Of a stretch of 64,000 nt of DNA, positions 63,075-64,000 are shown in pieces; position 1 is the first letter of the stretch, and each line of letters starts with the position of its first letter. The DNA lies in contig CAUYUJ010019371.1 in the NCBI GenBank assembly GCA_963575745.1, forward strand, positions 115,001 through 179,000, written 5' to 3'. The notes below the pieces were generated by a model. The model did not search any database, had not been told where the DNA came from, and saw only the letters and a program-made list of their open reading frames with translations. The DNA is from Prorocentrum cordatum. Taxonomy: Eukaryota > Sar > Dinophyceae > Prorocentrales > Prorocentraceae. The position numbers and the translations under genes are program-made.

Positions 63075-64000
63075 ATGATCGACCCACGAACCCGGAAAGG
63101 AATATAGAAACGTAACGCATGACAACATGTTCAAAGACACCTGATTGGGTGACGGGCAAATGCAATGCTGAGAGTATCGATCTTGATGTACCCTGCCGAC
63201 GGCTGTGCTGTGCTGCACCGTGCTGAATTGCGATGTGCCATGCCGCGATTGTGCTCTATAGCGTCGTGGATCGAGTCCTCCTTTGCATCCGAGTCCTGAC
63301 CGAACTGCTCTGGATCTTAAGCTCGAGCTACCTGAACAGATGGTAGCTGCCCCAGAACTAATCGACTGAGGGGACATGCCAGGAGGACGCGCCGCGGAAC
63401 GTCCCAAGGGACGCGCCAGGCGACGTGCCAGGGGACGTGCCATTGGCACGCACCGCGGGACGTGCCAAGGGGACGCGCTACGGAACGTGCCAATGGACGT
63501 GCCGCGGGACGTGCCAGGGGACTCGCCGCGCGACGTGCCAGGTGGACTCGCCACGGAACGCGCCAAAGAACGTGCCAAGGTGCAATGTTGAGTGTATCGA
63601 TCTTGATGTACCGTGCCAAAGGCTGTGCTGTGCTGGGCCGTGCTGAACTGCGATGTGCCATGCCGCGATTGTGCTCTATATATAGCGTTGTGGATCGAGT
63701 CATCTTTGCATCCGAGTCCTGACCCAGCTGATCTGGATCTTAAGCTCGAGCTGCCTGAGCAGATGGTAGCTGCCCCAGAACTAATCGACAGGAGGACATG
63801 CCAGGAGGACGCGCGCCGCGGAACGTCCCAAGGGACGCGCCAGGCGACGTGCCAGGGGACGTGCCATGGGCACACGTGCCAAGGGGACGCGCTACGGAAC
63901 GTGCCAATGGACGTGCACCGCGCGACGTGCCAGGGGGACTCGCCACGGGACGCTTCGCGGAACGTGCCAGGCAACATGCCAGACTGCAATGCTAAGGGTA
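63075..64000. repeat. Composite satellite, two copies and start of a third
   Basis: Units start at about 63160, 63581 and 63986 (CAATGCTGAGAGTATCGATC and variants), giving spacing of about 405-421 bases. Each has the TATCGATCTTGATGTACC part followed by GGACGTGCCA-type short repeats. The array runs off the window end. Confidence 0.9.

Noticed and set aside
62964-63989. 341-codon minus frame
   Set aside because: It lies entirely over the composite satellite and repeats with its period.

Overview
The window looks like nuclear DNA of a dinoflagellate. The supporting signs are a high GC content, an extreme load of trinucleotide microsatellites and minisatellites, fragments of pentatricopeptide (PPR) proteins of the dinoflagellate 'SACE(R/K)' type, and decayed Ty1/copia-type and LINE-type retroelements whose protein style I associate with dinoflagellates. 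The species is inference; a large-genome lineage such as Prorocentrum would fit. I saw no bacterial operons, rRNA, convincing tRNA, CRISPR or trans-spliced leader gene. Long open frames are common here because repeats stay open in several frames, so most are not genes.

Layout: 1-2.3 kb is a degenerate GGATTC satellite. 2.3-6.96 kb is a run of minisatellites plus copy A of a mosaic mobile-element family. 7.06-7.92 kb (-) and 10.38-12.27 kb (-) are fragments of copia-type retroelements, the second holding gag zinc knuckle, RING finger and protease. 12.3-16.1 kb is purine/pyrimidine microsatellite with a tandem duplication, followed by copy B of the mosaic element, which differs from A by one base in 830. 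17.66-23.72 kb (-) is a decayed LINE with ORF1, endonuclease, reverse transcriptase, RNase H and Cys-rich tail. 26.07-27.99 kb (-) is a second LINE with an intact reverse transcriptase frame, bounded on both sides by (CAT)n. 28.3-30.2 kb carries another mosaic element and a duplicated block.

30.4-42.0 kb (-) is the main host-gene territory. A PPR exon lies at 30.4 kb, and six exon-like PPR pieces at 35.0, 35.5, 36.4, 38.4, 41.5 and 41.9 kb can be read in order on the minus strand as one gene. Introns hold fold-back elements, inverted hairpins, and an AT-rich repeat that starts exactly at the end of two different PPR exons (introner-like). The 31.8-33.2 kb GC-hairpin satellite sits inside this territory.

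44.1-52.1 kb is a nearly complete but dead Ty1/copia-type element: 164-bp terminal direct repeats (about 83% identical), gag, a RING-like region, protease, the C-terminal half of reverse transcriptase, and RNase H. A mosaic element is nested in its leader, and integrase and the N-terminal half of reverse transcriptase are deleted. 52.2-59.5 kb has further mosaic elements, dispersed repeats and microsatellites. 59.7-64.0 kb is satellite: a homogeneous 101-bp repeat, a ~74-bp repeat and a ~0.4-kb composite repeat.

The most interesting signals are the RING-H2-like module between gag and protease in two separate copia-type copies, the introner-like repeat at PPR exon ends, the (CAT)n-flanked LINE, and the mosaic element family with conserved termini and near-identical copies.
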